From Erythrobacter colymbi (GTDB lineage Bacteria; Pseudomonadota; Alphaproteobacteria; Sphingomonadales; Sphingomonadaceae), in the NCBI RefSeq assembly GCF_002155685.1, contig NZ_MUYK01000009.1:31116-95115 (forward strand): a DNA stretch of 64,000 nucleotides, given 5' to 3'. The notes beneath the pieces were generated by a model. The model searched no databases. It saw only the letters and a program-made list of their open reading frames with translations, and had not been told where the DNA came from. The position numbers and the translations under genes are program-made. Shown here in pieces: positions 56,169 through 64,000 of the stretch (the first letter of the stretch is position 1; each line of letters opens with the position of its first letter).

Positions 56169-58067
56169 ATGTGGTCAGACAACGAAACAGTCCGCGATCT
56201 AGTCAATTTCTCGCAAGTTGCGGAAATCGCTGCCGAGCGAATAGTGGGCGCACGCGGTGAACCGCTATCGATGGGGATCTCCGGCGACTGGGGCGTCGGA
56301 AAGTCCTCTATGATGAAATTGCTACGAAATTCGCTCGAGGGCCGCGACGAGATTGACGTCCGGTTCGTTGAATTCAATGCGTGGCTTTACCAGAACTATG
56401 ATGACGCGCGCGCCGCGCTCATGGAATCTATCACGGCAGCGGTGGTCGAGCAGGCCATTGAGAAGAAGGACACCCTGGCTAAGCCTGCACTGGAGAAGGC
56501 CAAGGGACTGCTCAAGCGAGTGAACAAGCTGCGGCTTCTAGGTCTCGCAGGCTCGGCGGCGGTGGACTACTTTACCATGGGTGCAATGACCCCTTTCGTG
56601 GCGGGCGGCATGGCTGCGTTTAGTGGGCTGACAGACGGCAATGTGACTGGCGAGGACATCAAGGAGGCTAAGGATGTCGTCGCACAGGGCCTCACTGACG
56701 GTAAATCCCTCCTCGATGACGCCGAGAGCGACGAGAAAGCGGAGCCCACGGAGGAAACACCGCGGAAGGTCATACAGGCATTTCGTGATGACCTCGAGGA
56801 GACATTGAATAAACTGGATATAACTTTGGTTGTGCTGATCGACGATCTCGATCGCTGCCTGCCCAAGACCGCGATTGCCACGTTGGAGGCCATGCGGCTG
56901 TTCCTGTTCCTAAAACATACCGCTTTTGTCATCGCGGCCGACGAGGGCATGATCCGCCAAGCAGTGCGCTCCCACTTCGACGGTGTCGAACTTGATGCAG
57001 ACCTGGTCACCAACTATTTCGACAAACTGATCCAGTTGCCCATCCGTGTTCCTCCCCTTGGGACGCAGGAAGTGCGGGCTTATCTGATGATGCTGTTCGT
57101 CGAGAACGAGGAAGGCTTGGGCGAGGACAGCAAGGATCGACTACGAGCGGCCGTCTGCAATCGATTGGGGCAGTCATGGGAGGGTAAGCGCGTCGACAAG
57201 TCATTCATGCTAGAGCAGATCGGTGAATGCCCGTCGGCCCTCCTCAACAGACTAGCGCTCGCTGAGCGTATTGCACCGATCCTGACGACGTCGCCCAAGA
57301 TCAAGGGCAATCCACGGCTGATCAAGCGATTCCTCAACACGCTCTCGATGCGGATGTCGATGGCGCGCATCCAGGAAGTGAGCGTCGACGAAGAGGTCCT
57401 AGTCAAGCTGCTCTTGTTCGAGCGGTGCGGTGACAAAGACGCTTACGCCGAGGTGCTGCGGGCCGTGAACGAAGCGGACGACGGCCATCCATTGATGCTT
57501 GCCGACAAGGAAATGCGGGTTCGGGGCGACAGCGACCTCCCTCCTCTGGAGAAGCCGTGGAACGACTCCTTCCACTTAAACTGGCTCGCTCTCGATCCGC
57601 CGCTTGCCGATCGTGATCTCCGCGGTGCCCTCTACGTGAGCAGAGAAACTCACCCAATGATATCCCGCGCAGACGAGCTCTCATCAGACGCCAAGAGCGT
57701 TCTTGATATGCTCCTTAAAATGACTTCGGCCAGCACGACCGTTAAGGAGGAAGTAGACAAGCTCTCCACGCTGGAAATTGCCCAGGTCACCGATGCGGTC
57801 CTCCTCAAGGCTCGTCAAGAAACTACATGGGGAACGCCGAACATTCTCAATGCCATGCAAGTTCTTGCCAACGCATCCTCGGCATCCGCTTCTCTCGTGA
57901 TTGCGTTTTTCGACGCGGTGCCCACCACCCAAATCAAGGCTCCGCTCGTCCCACGCCTGGCGAACACCGAATGGGGGAAACAGATTTTAGCCTCACTCAA
58001 CGCTCGTGAAGACATGAAGGGCTCTGCGCACAGGGCTATTCAGACTGCGATGAAGGGGAAAGGCTGA
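56169..58067 (+). CDS. qatA: QatA, KAP-family P-loop NTPase of the Qat defence system
   Basis: The 632-residue protein begins MWSDNETVRDLVNFS and has Walker A GDWGVGKSS (39-47), FNAW (69-72), a hydrophobic insert (about 121-155) as in KAP NTPases, and Walker B LVVLIDDLDRC (220-230). KAP-ATPase, then an unknown protein, a QueC-like and a TatD-like protein is exactly the published QatABCD anti-phage order. Its stop overlaps the qatB ATG (TGATG). The mechanism of Qat is not settled. Confidence 0.93.
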   Translation: MWSDNETVRDLVNFSQVAEIAAERIVGARGEPLSMGISGDWGVGKSSMMKLLRNSLEGRDEIDVRFVEFNAWLYQNYDDARAALMESITAAVVEQAIEKKDTLAKPALEKAKGLLKRVNKLRLLGLAGSAAVDYFTMGAMTPFVAGGMAAFSGLTDGNVTGEDIKEAKDVVAQGLTDGKSLLDDAESDEKAEPTEETPRKVIQAFRDDLEETLNKLDITLVVLIDDLDRCLPKTAIATLEAMRLFLFLKHTAFVIAADEGMIRQAVRSHFDGVELDADLVTNYFDKLIQLPIRVPPLGTQEVRAYLMMLFVENEEGLGEDSKDRLRAAVCNRLGQSWEGKRVDKSFMLEQIGECPSALLNRLALAERIAPILTTSPKIKGNPRLIKRFLNTLSMRMSMARIQEVSVDEEVLVKLLLFERCGDKDAYAEVLRAVNEADDGHPLMLADKEMRVRGDSDLPPLEKPWNDSFHLNWLALDPPLADRDLRGALYVSRETHPMISRADELSSDAKSVLDMLLKMTSASTTVKEEVDKLSTLEIAQVTDAVLLKARQETTWGTPNILNAMQVLANASSASASLVIAFFDAVPTTQIKAPLVPRLANTEWGKQILASLNAREDMKGSAHRAIQTAMKGKG

Positions 58068-58966
58068 TGGGAACCTCCGCCTCAAGCAAGGGACCGGGTT
58101 CAGGACCCGACATCCCCATCGTTCCGCCATGGGTCGATGACCCGCCGAAACCAGTGCCACAGCAGACACCCCCGAATGTGCAGCCCAATCCCCAGTCTCC
58201 ACGGGGCGGACCGGGCGCCCCAACCCGGCCGGGGAAATTGAAACCTCCTCAGATCCAACAGCAACAGCCGCCCCTACAAGAGCCATCGCCACCTGGGCGT
58301 TGGCGCGGGACTCGAACTTCGCTCGGCAAGTTTGCCGGCGGAGGATCAGACAGGGAACGCCATCTGAAGCGCGCCCTAGGGAATTATTCCAGAAGCGGGA
58401 TGGGTGGAAGCCAGAACGCGGCACGGCGCCTTAGTGGGTCTTCACGGGTGGCCAGCAGCCTCCATTACGCACTAACCTCGCTATCGTCCGGCGCGCCGCT
58501 ACCGCAAGATCTTGGCGTTGACGCACAAACTCTGGCCGGCCTCCCACCGGATCAGGTGGTCGATGCGCTGGTAGATGCGATCAGGCCAATCGACGGGACT
58601 CAAGACGCAGAGGTCACACGTGATTCTGCGGCGCGTGCCCTATCGGAAATCCTGGCGCAGAATCCGGACCTCACGAGCCTCACACCTGAGCAAATAGACC
58701 ACGTGACGGCTTCTCTCCTTGGCCACGACGTCGCACACAGGATCGAACTAGATGTCGGCAAGGCGGTTATCGACAAGGCACCAACCAAGGGGGAGGGGCT
58801 GGAACGCCTACAGGAGATGAAGGATTACGTGCGCGAAGTCGTTGCAGCCGAATATGCGACCGAGCGCGCCAAGGCGGGAGCGGTAGGCAGGGCAACCATC
58901 GAGCGCATTTCGAACAATGCCATCCAGCAGACCTTCGAAGTATTTGAGGACGAGGCCGACCTATGA
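58067..58966 (+). CDS. qatB: QatB, Qat defence system protein of unknown function
   Basis: The 299-residue product has a disordered Pro/Gln-rich first 90 residues, then a helical domain (ALGNYSRSGMGGSQNAARRLSGSSRVASSLHYALTSL) of no known fold. It is required with QatA, QatC and QatD in the described system. The identity comes from its place between qatA and qatC with 1-4 bp overlaps and from size. Confidence 0.88.
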   Translation: MGTSASSKGPGSGPDIPIVPPWVDDPPKPVPQQTPPNVQPNPQSPRGGPGAPTRPGKLKPPQIQQQQPPLQEPSPPGRWRGTRTSLGKFAGGGSDRERHLKRALGNYSRSGMGGSQNAARRLSGSSRVASSLHYALTSLSSGAPLPQDLGVDAQTLAGLPPDQVVDALVDAIRPIDGTQDAEVTRDSAARALSEILAQNPDLTSLTPEQIDHVTASLLGHDVAHRIELDVGKAVIDKAPTKGEGLERLQEMKDYVREVVAAEYATERAKAGAVGRATIERISNNAIQQTFEVFEDEADL

Positions 58967-60243
58967 CAGCCATCTCGTGCCTTCCCGAAGACATGGCCGA
59001 CCTGCCCGGATCAGATGTCCGGTTCGACCTTTATTCCAATTCCCGCATCGGCTCGAGGGGCCGTGTAGGAGACCTGGTGCCCGGCCGTCTGCGACGACAT
59101 GGCTTGCGTCCCTCGACGCTGGCATGGGATTTCACCTCTTTCGCGCTCGCTGCGGTAGCTGCCGACGAAGCAGTATCGCGCGAACGCAGCCCAGACGGCT
59201 GGACGCGTGAGATCGAACTCACGCTAGCGGTAACGAATCCAGACCTGTGGAATTCGCAGCGCGGGCGCCTGACCGAAGCACTGCGGTTCCTGTCGGGCGA
59301 CATCTGGTCGCTCGAATTCGTTGGGCACGGCATCGTTCCGTCCGGCCGCGGTAAGGAGCGAGTCCGCTCTGAAGACCTAGTCTGCCTTCTGTCCGGTGGC
59401 ATGGACAGCTTGGTTGGCGCGATCGATGTTGTAAACGAAGGGCAGGTGCCACTGTTCGTCAGCCAGATCGCCAAAGGTGACTCCGACACTCAGAAATGGT
59501 TCGCGCGGTCGATATCTCCTAAGAGCCTTCATCTCCAAGTAAACCACTATGCCCGGCCTCCCTGTCGGTCGGAGCGATCGCAGCGTGCGCGTTCGCTGGC
59601 ATTCCTCGGCTTCGGAGTTCTGGCCGGTAGCTGTCTCGCGAAGCACCGCGATGGGAGCCCTGTGGAACTGCGGATCCCTGAGAACGGCTTCATCAGCCAA
59701 AACGTGCCTCTGACACCCATGCGCACCGGATCCCTCAGCACGAGGACGACTCATCCGTATTTCCTGCGTCTGATCCAGGAAACAATTGATGACGTCGGGC
59801 TGCGCATCAATCTCCACAACCCCTACGAGACCGCCACGAAAGGCGAAATGCTTGTCGGTTGCGCTGACCAACGTCTTCTTTCTGGCTTGGCGGGAGCCTC
59901 CACGAGTTGCGGACGCTATTCGAGAACCGGGTTCCGGCATTGCGGACGTTGCGTGCCATGTCAGGTGAGGCGAGGCGCCTACTTGGCCTGGGGCAATGCT
60001 GACGATACGGTCAGGGGATATAAGTATGACGACTTGAGCCAGAACGACAGCAAGCACGCACGGTTCGACGACGTGCGTTCAGTGGCGATCGCGATCGAGA
60101 CGGTGCGAGCCAGCGGTATCGAGGATCTCATAGGAGGCGCGCTGAACGGGCAACAGCTCGGTAATGTCCGGCCCTATCGCGACGTCGTCGAACGTGGCAT
60201 CGCTGAGCTAGCAGCTTTGCACGCAAATCTCCGTGTTCCATGA
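58963..60243 (+). CDS. qatC: QatC, QueC-like protein of the Qat defence system
   Basis: The 426-residue protein has the PP-loop LSGGMDSLVGAIDV (about 143-156) of the QueC/7-cyano-7-deazaguanine synthase family, and a C-terminal zinc-type Cys cluster (CGRYSRTGFRHCGRCVPCQ). In Qat it may modify a nucleotide or protein rather than make queuosine precursor. An N-terminal 140-residue extension is not found in QueC. Start and stop overlap qatB and qatD by four bases. Confidence 0.93.
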   Translation: MTAISCLPEDMADLPGSDVRFDLYSNSRIGSRGRVGDLVPGRLRRHGLRPSTLAWDFTSFALAAVAADEAVSRERSPDGWTREIELTLAVTNPDLWNSQRGRLTEALRFLSGDIWSLEFVGHGIVPSGRGKERVRSEDLVCLLSGGMDSLVGAIDVVNEGQVPLFVSQIAKGDSDTQKWFARSISPKSLHLQVNHYARPPCRSERSQRARSLAFLGFGVLAGSCLAKHRDGSPVELRIPENGFISQNVPLTPMRTGSLSTRTTHPYFLRLIQETIDDVGLRINLHNPYETATKGEMLVGCADQRLLSGLAGASTSCGRYSRTGFRHCGRCVPCQVRRGAYLAWGNADDTVRGYKYDDLSQNDSKHARFDDVRSVAIAIETVRASGIEDLIGGALNGQQLGNVRPYRDVVERGIAELAALHANLRVP

Positions 60244-60980
60244 TCGATTTCCATTGCCATATCGACCTTTATCCCGACCCCCTCGCGGTGCTGAATGGCA
60301 TCGATACCAGAGGCACTTACGTGCTTGCGGTCACGACCACTCCCAAAGCATGGCGTGGCACCATGAAGCTGGTGGGTGATCGCAAGCGGGTGCGGGTCGC
60401 GCTAGGGCTTCACCCCGAAGTTGTCGCTCAACGCCATCAGGAAGTCGCGCTCCTGTGCGGCCTGCTCCCAGAAGCGCGGTATGTGGGCGAGATCGGGCTC
60501 GACGGAAGCCCTGCGCATCGGCAATCGCTAGATCTGCAGGTAACTGTGTTCGAAAGGATCCTCTCCGAGTGCTCTCGCGTCGGTGGCCGCGTGATGAGTA
60601 TCCATTCTCGAGGGGCCGTTTCAAGGGTGCTAGACTCGCTAGAGAGGCACCCAAGAGCCGGAACCGCCATATTGCACTGGTTCAGCGGAACGATGAGGGA
60701 ATTGGAGCGTGCCATTAGCTTTGGATGCTGGTTCTCCATCGGTCCGGCTATGCTCCGATCCAATCGTGGACGCGAGCTCGCTTCTGCGATGCCTCTAGAC
60801 CGAGTCCTTACCGAAACCGATGCACCCTTCACGCGCTATGGCGATGATCCGCTCATGCCTTGGCAGGCTTTCGATTGCCTCGCCGGACTGGAAGGTGCTC
60901 GAGGTATAGATCGGATTGAGCTTGGCAAAATTGTCGAGGACAATCTCCGCAGAGTAGTCCAAGCCCAATCTGGGCGATGA
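60240..60980 (+). CDS. qatD: QatD, TatD-like metal-dependent nuclease of the Qat system
   Basis: The 246-residue TIM-barrel has the metal ligands of TatD nucleases: H5 and H7 in FHCHID, Glu in VGEIGLDG, His in SIHSRGA and ILHWFSG, and Asp in TETDAPFTRY. TatD-family proteins are DNases. The ATG overlaps the qatC stop (ATGA), and the operon ends with it. Confidence 0.93.
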   Translation: MIDFHCHIDLYPDPLAVLNGIDTRGTYVLAVTTTPKAWRGTMKLVGDRKRVRVALGLHPEVVAQRHQEVALLCGLLPEARYVGEIGLDGSPAHRQSLDLQVTVFERILSECSRVGGRVMSIHSRGAVSRVLDSLERHPRAGTAILHWFSGTMRELERAISFGCWFSIGPAMLRSNRGRELASAMPLDRVLTETDAPFTRYGDDPLMPWQAFDCLAGLEGARGIDRIELGKIVEDNLRRVVQAQSGR

Positions 60981-61069
60981 CAGTCACCCTTGAGATCAGG
61001 GCGCTAATGGCCGCTTTGCCCCGCTTTCGAAAAATTGCTGCCATTCAGAAATCGACCCCGAAGCGGTCG

Positions 61070-61396
61070 TCAGGGGCCACCCTCCTTCCGAAAATCGCCG
61101 TGCCGAAGTGTGGCTGGCAGGCTAAAGTCCTTCAGACCGTGCCCGGGCTTTAAGCTCGGTTCAGGATACACGCTCAACCACCGTAACCGCGCTTCAATCC
61201 CGGTGGTCACAGGATCACCGGTGAGCTCGACGGTAACGCGCTTCAGTTTCACCCCCTCACCAAACGTCGCCGCAAGATCATCAGGATCGACCTTGGTCAC
61301 GCTAGTCGGATCGGTCAGATCACCGAAAACCACCATCATCGGGTAAGCAGAACGCTCGGGTATCCACGCGATGCGCGGAAAAGTGCGGGGCACGAC
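61070..61396 (-). pseudogene. 3' fragment of a gene broken by IS21
   Basis: The minus-strand frame encodes about 109 residues (VVPRTFPRIAWIPERSAYPMMVV ... FSLPATLRHGDFRKEGGP) and is cut at its 5' side by the left end of the IS (61397). The start would lie past the right end of the window. I do not recognise the family. Its codon use resembles the island genes, and its coding direction is opposite to qat. Confidence 0.7.
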
Positions 61397-61579
61397 TGCG
61401 GATTCCGAGGTGATCTCGCGCGGTGTTCCGATTTGATCGCGCGCGGGATTCCGAGGTGATGGCGCGCGGTGTTCCGAGAATTGCGCGCGCAGCATTCCGA
61501 TATGATCGCGCGCAGTTTGAGGTGAGGCTCACCTGATCGTTGGGGCATTCTTTCGACCGGATAACGGTTGGAGGAATGC

Positions 61580-63127
61580 ATGCCGACGAGGAGAGTTACG
61601 ATGCGCCATGTGCGCGAGATTTTGCGTCTGAGTCTGGACTGCGGGCTTTCGACGCGGGTGGTTGGCGAGCGGGTCGGGGTCGGACCGACGACGGTCCGGG
61701 ATACGCTTCGGCGGTTCGATCGGTCGGGTCTGACTTGGCCAGTGCAGCCTGAAATGACGGACAGCGACCTGGAGTCCCGGCTCTACGGCGTGCCAGGGGT
61801 GAAGCCCGGGCGCCGCAAGTTGCCTGAGCCCGACTGGGCGGTGGTGGCGCGCGAGTTGAAGCGCAAGCACGTGACGCTGCAGATCCTGTGGGAGGAATAC
61901 CACGCGGCGAACCCCGACGGCTATCGCTACAGCCGGTGGTGCGACCTGTTCCGGCGCTGGGAAGGCCGGCTGCCGCTGGTGATGCGCCAGAGCCATGCCG
62001 GCGGTGAGAAGCTGTTCGTTGATTATGCGGGCGACACGGTGCCGGTGGTGGTAGACCGCAGAACCGGCGAGATCCGCGATGCGCATCTGTTCGTCGCGGT
62101 GCTGGGCGGCTCGAGCCTGTCGTTTGCGTGTGCGACCTGGACCGAGCAGTTTGCTGACTGGGCCGAGGCTCACAATGCTGCCTTCGCATTCTTCGGCGGA
62201 GCGCCGCAGCTGCTGGTGCCCGACAATGCCAAGGTCGCGGTGATCAAGGCTTGCCACTTCGATCCGATGCTCAACCGCAGCTACACGGACATGGCTCGGC
62301 ATTACGGGACGGCAGTGCTGCCGGCACGGCCGAGGAGGCCCAAGGACAAGGCGAAGGTTGAGGCCTGTGTCAGGATCGTCGAGCGCTGGGTGCTGGGCCG
62401 TCTGCGCAATCGCATCTTCTACAGCCTGGCCGAGCTCAACGCTGCCATTGCCGAGTGCCTTGCTGATCTGAATGAGCGCCGTGTGCTTCGCCAGTTCGGC
62501 CGCACGCGCCGCCAGCTGTTCGAGGAGGTCGATGCGCCGAACCTGAAGCCGCTGCCACCGGAGCCATGGGTTCATGCGCAATGGAAGCGCTGCCGGGTTG
62601 GGCTCGATTACCATATCGCGCTCGAGCAGCATCATTACTCGGTGCCGCACCGCTACGCGCGGCGCGAGGTTGAGGTGCGTTACACGGCCCGCAGCGTCGA
62701 GATCTTCCTCGGCGGCGAGCGGATCGCGGTGCACATGCGCGGCAGTGGCAATGGTCGGCACACGACCGTGCCCGAGCACATGCCATCGAGCCACCGGCGC
62801 TATCTCGACTGGACACCGGCAAAGATCCAGGAGGAGGCGGGCCGGATCGGCCCGATGCTGTCGCTGTTGATGGCGCGCATCATCGAGGACCGGCCGCATC
62901 CCGAGCAAGGCTACCGTTCGTGCCTGGGGATCATCGGCTTGTCCAAGCGGTTCGGCGCTGAGCGCCTTGAAGCGGCTGCGCTTCGCGCGCTGGAGATCGG
63001 CGCGCGCAATTATCCGTCTGTAAAATCGATCCTCGAAAAGGGGCTCGACAAGGTGCCCGTGTCCAAAGCCCCGGAGCGCGAGCCGATCCTGCACGACAAT
63101 ATCCGGGGCTCTCAATACTACCACTGA
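61580..63127 (+). CDS. istA: IS21-family transposase IstA
   Basis: The 515-residue DDE transposase has an N-terminal HTH (MRHVREILRLSLDCGLSTRVVGERVGVGPTTVRDTL) and a catalytic core with Asp in FVDYAGDT, Asp in VPDNAKVAV and Glu in KAKVEACVRIVE. The ATG at 61580 follows GGAGG. It is complete and unbroken, so the element may be active. Confidence 0.95.
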   Translation: MPTRRVTMRHVREILRLSLDCGLSTRVVGERVGVGPTTVRDTLRRFDRSGLTWPVQPEMTDSDLESRLYGVPGVKPGRRKLPEPDWAVVARELKRKHVTLQILWEEYHAANPDGYRYSRWCDLFRRWEGRLPLVMRQSHAGGEKLFVDYAGDTVPVVVDRRTGEIRDAHLFVAVLGGSSLSFACATWTEQFADWAEAHNAAFAFFGGAPQLLVPDNAKVAVIKACHFDPMLNRSYTDMARHYGTAVLPARPRRPKDKAKVEACVRIVERWVLGRLRNRIFYSLAELNAAIAECLADLNERRVLRQFGRTRRQLFEEVDAPNLKPLPPEPWVHAQWKRCRVGLDYHIALEQHHYSVPHRYARREVEVRYTARSVEIFLGGERIAVHMRGSGNGRHTTVPEHMPSSHRRYLDWTPAKIQEEAGRIGPMLSLLMARIIEDRPHPEQGYRSCLGIIGLSKRFGAERLEAAALRALEIGARNYPSVKSILEKGLDKVPVSKAPEREPILHDNIRGSQYYH

Positions 63128-63138
63128 AAGGAGCAAGG

Positions 63139-63879
63139 ATGCTCAAACACCCCACACTTGATCAGTTGAACCAGCTTGGCCTTATCGGCATGGCCCAAGC
63201 CTTTGCGGATCTGGATGGCAATGGCGATGCCGCCAGCCTGAACCACGCGGAATGGCTGGCGCTGCTGCTCGATCATGAAGCGACATGGCGCAATGACAAG
63301 CGCCTCGCCCTGCGCCTGCGTCAGGCAAAGCTGCGGCACCAAGCCGTGCCTGAGGACGTTGATTATCGCAGCGCCCGCGGGCTCGATCGGCGGTTGTTCG
63401 AAATGCTGCTGAAGGGCAGCTGGATCGCTGCCCATGAGAACTGTGCGATTATCGGACCAGCAGGGGTCGGCAAGAGCTGGCTGGCCTGCGCCGTCGGGCA
63501 TCAGGCCTGCCGTGACAATCGCTCGGTTCTCTACACCCGCCTGCCGCGGTTGATCGACGAGCTGTCGCTTGCCAAGGGCGATGGCCGCATTGCTGCGCGC
63601 ATGAAGAGCCTGGCCCGCGTGGACCTGCTCATCCTCGATGACTGGGGGCTTGAGCCGCTCGATGGCAATGCCCGCCATCATCTGCTGGAGATCCTCGAGG
63701 ATCGCTATGGGCGCCGTTCAACGCTCGTAACAAGCCAGCTACCCATCGCGCGCTGGTTCGATCTCATCGGCGATCCGACCTACGCCGATGCCATCCTCGA
63801 TCGGCTTGTCCACAACGCCCACAGGCTCGAGCTATCCGGGGAATCCATGCGGCGAAGCATCGCCGCTCAAGCCGCTTGA
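63139..63879 (+). CDS. istB: IS21 ATP-binding transposition protein IstB
   Basis: The 246-residue AAA+ helper has Walker A GPAGVGKSW, Walker B LLILDDWG and the sensor TLVTSQLP. IstB selects target DNA and activates IstA. It starts 11 bp after istA. Complete. Confidence 0.95.
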   Translation: MLKHPTLDQLNQLGLIGMAQAFADLDGNGDAASLNHAEWLALLLDHEATWRNDKRLALRLRQAKLRHQAVPEDVDYRSARGLDRRLFEMLLKGSWIAAHENCAIIGPAGVGKSWLACAVGHQACRDNRSVLYTRLPRLIDELSLAKGDGRIAARMKSLARVDLLILDDWGLEPLDGNARHHLLEILEDRYGRRSTLVTSQLPIARWFDLIGDPTYADAILDRLVHNAHRLELSGESMRRSIAAQAA

Positions 63880-64000
63880 CCCGCGGCAAAGCATAGTGCC
63901 ACAACATACCAACGATCAGGTGCTTCACCTGCGCGCGATCAAAGCGGAACGCTGCGCGGCATCAGATCGGAATACATGCGCGCGATCGTCGGAATCCGCA

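Larger units (their letters stand above)
61397..64000 (+). mobile_element. IS21-family insertion sequence
   Basis: The left end TGCGGATTCCGA (61397) and the reverse complement at the window end form the terminal inverted repeat. Inside the left end, a TTCCGA-type motif recurs five times at exactly 23-bp spacing (61402, 61425, 61448, 61471, 61494); three similar motifs are in the right end. These multiple terminal repeats, istA and istB are the IS21 pattern. The right end is at or just beyond 64000. About 2.6 kb. Confidence 0.9.

Noticed and set aside
56169..60980. Four-gene operon as an undescribed defence system
   Set aside because: The order KAP ATPase, unknown, QueC-like, TatD-like is the published QatABCD system, so novelty is not claimed.

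Overview
The window looks like chromosomal DNA of a high-GC alphaproteobacterium, most likely a sphingomonad of the Erythrobacteraceae type. This is inferred from the ribosomal gene order, an Arg/Gly-rich N-terminal extension on S5, and several families of short palindromic repeats (one built on GTCATTGCGAG, one on CCCCTGC...GCAGGGG, one on CCCGGGTCAAGCCCGGG). No species can be fixed from the sequence alone.

Positions 1-18830 (minus strand) are the fused str-S10-spc-alpha ribosomal cluster: rpsL, rpsG, fusA, tuf, rpsJ, rplC-D-W-B, rpsS, rplV, rpsC, rplP, rpmC, rpsQ, rplN-X-E, rpsN, rpsH, rplF, rplR, rpsE, rpmD, rplO, secY, adk, then an exported SRPBCC protein, rpsM and the first codons of rpsK. 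A tuf terminator and a good sigma-70-like promoter separate the str part from the S10 part.

Positions 19205-53442 are mixed accessory and housekeeping DNA. First comes a two-gene restriction-modification-like module (EcoRI-type adenine methyltransferase plus a DUF262-HNH protein) next to a repeat-rich gene-free stretch. Then come a MarR-like regulator, a LuxR-type regulator whose N-terminus is cut off by an in-frame amber codon, a LysR regulator, apaG, a chemoreceptor, an S9 peptidase, a TonB-domain protein, a DsbA-like isomerase, metZ, a TetR gene divergent from a small membrane protein, a GT39 and a DPM1-GtrA fusion, leuB, recO, ubiK-like, tspO, two paralogous lipoproteins, tlyA, ilvE, trhO, glutathione transferases, a LysR/pirin/azoR/DoxX cluster, a DMT exporter, nadE and topoisomerase IB. 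Two small GIY-YIG nuclease genes sit exactly between copies of short palindromic repeats. Gene-free pairs of one of these repeats occur elsewhere in the window.

Positions 53522-64000 are the left part of a genomic island next to tRNA-Gln(UUG): a 687-aa tyrosine recombinase, a complete four-gene QatABCD anti-phage operon (KAP ATPase, QatB, QueC-like QatC, TatD-like QatD), and a gene fragment broken by an IS21-family element whose right end coincides with the end of the window. Qat is a described defence system. The less explained items are the repeat-bracketed GIY-YIG cassettes, the methyltransferase/DUF262-HNH pair with an EF-hand-like loop inside the methyltransferase, a small transcription unit carrying a 14-nt perfect complement of the 16S rRNA 3' end (41603-41888), and a parS-like site beside a 65-bp near-perfect palindrome (48236-48358).
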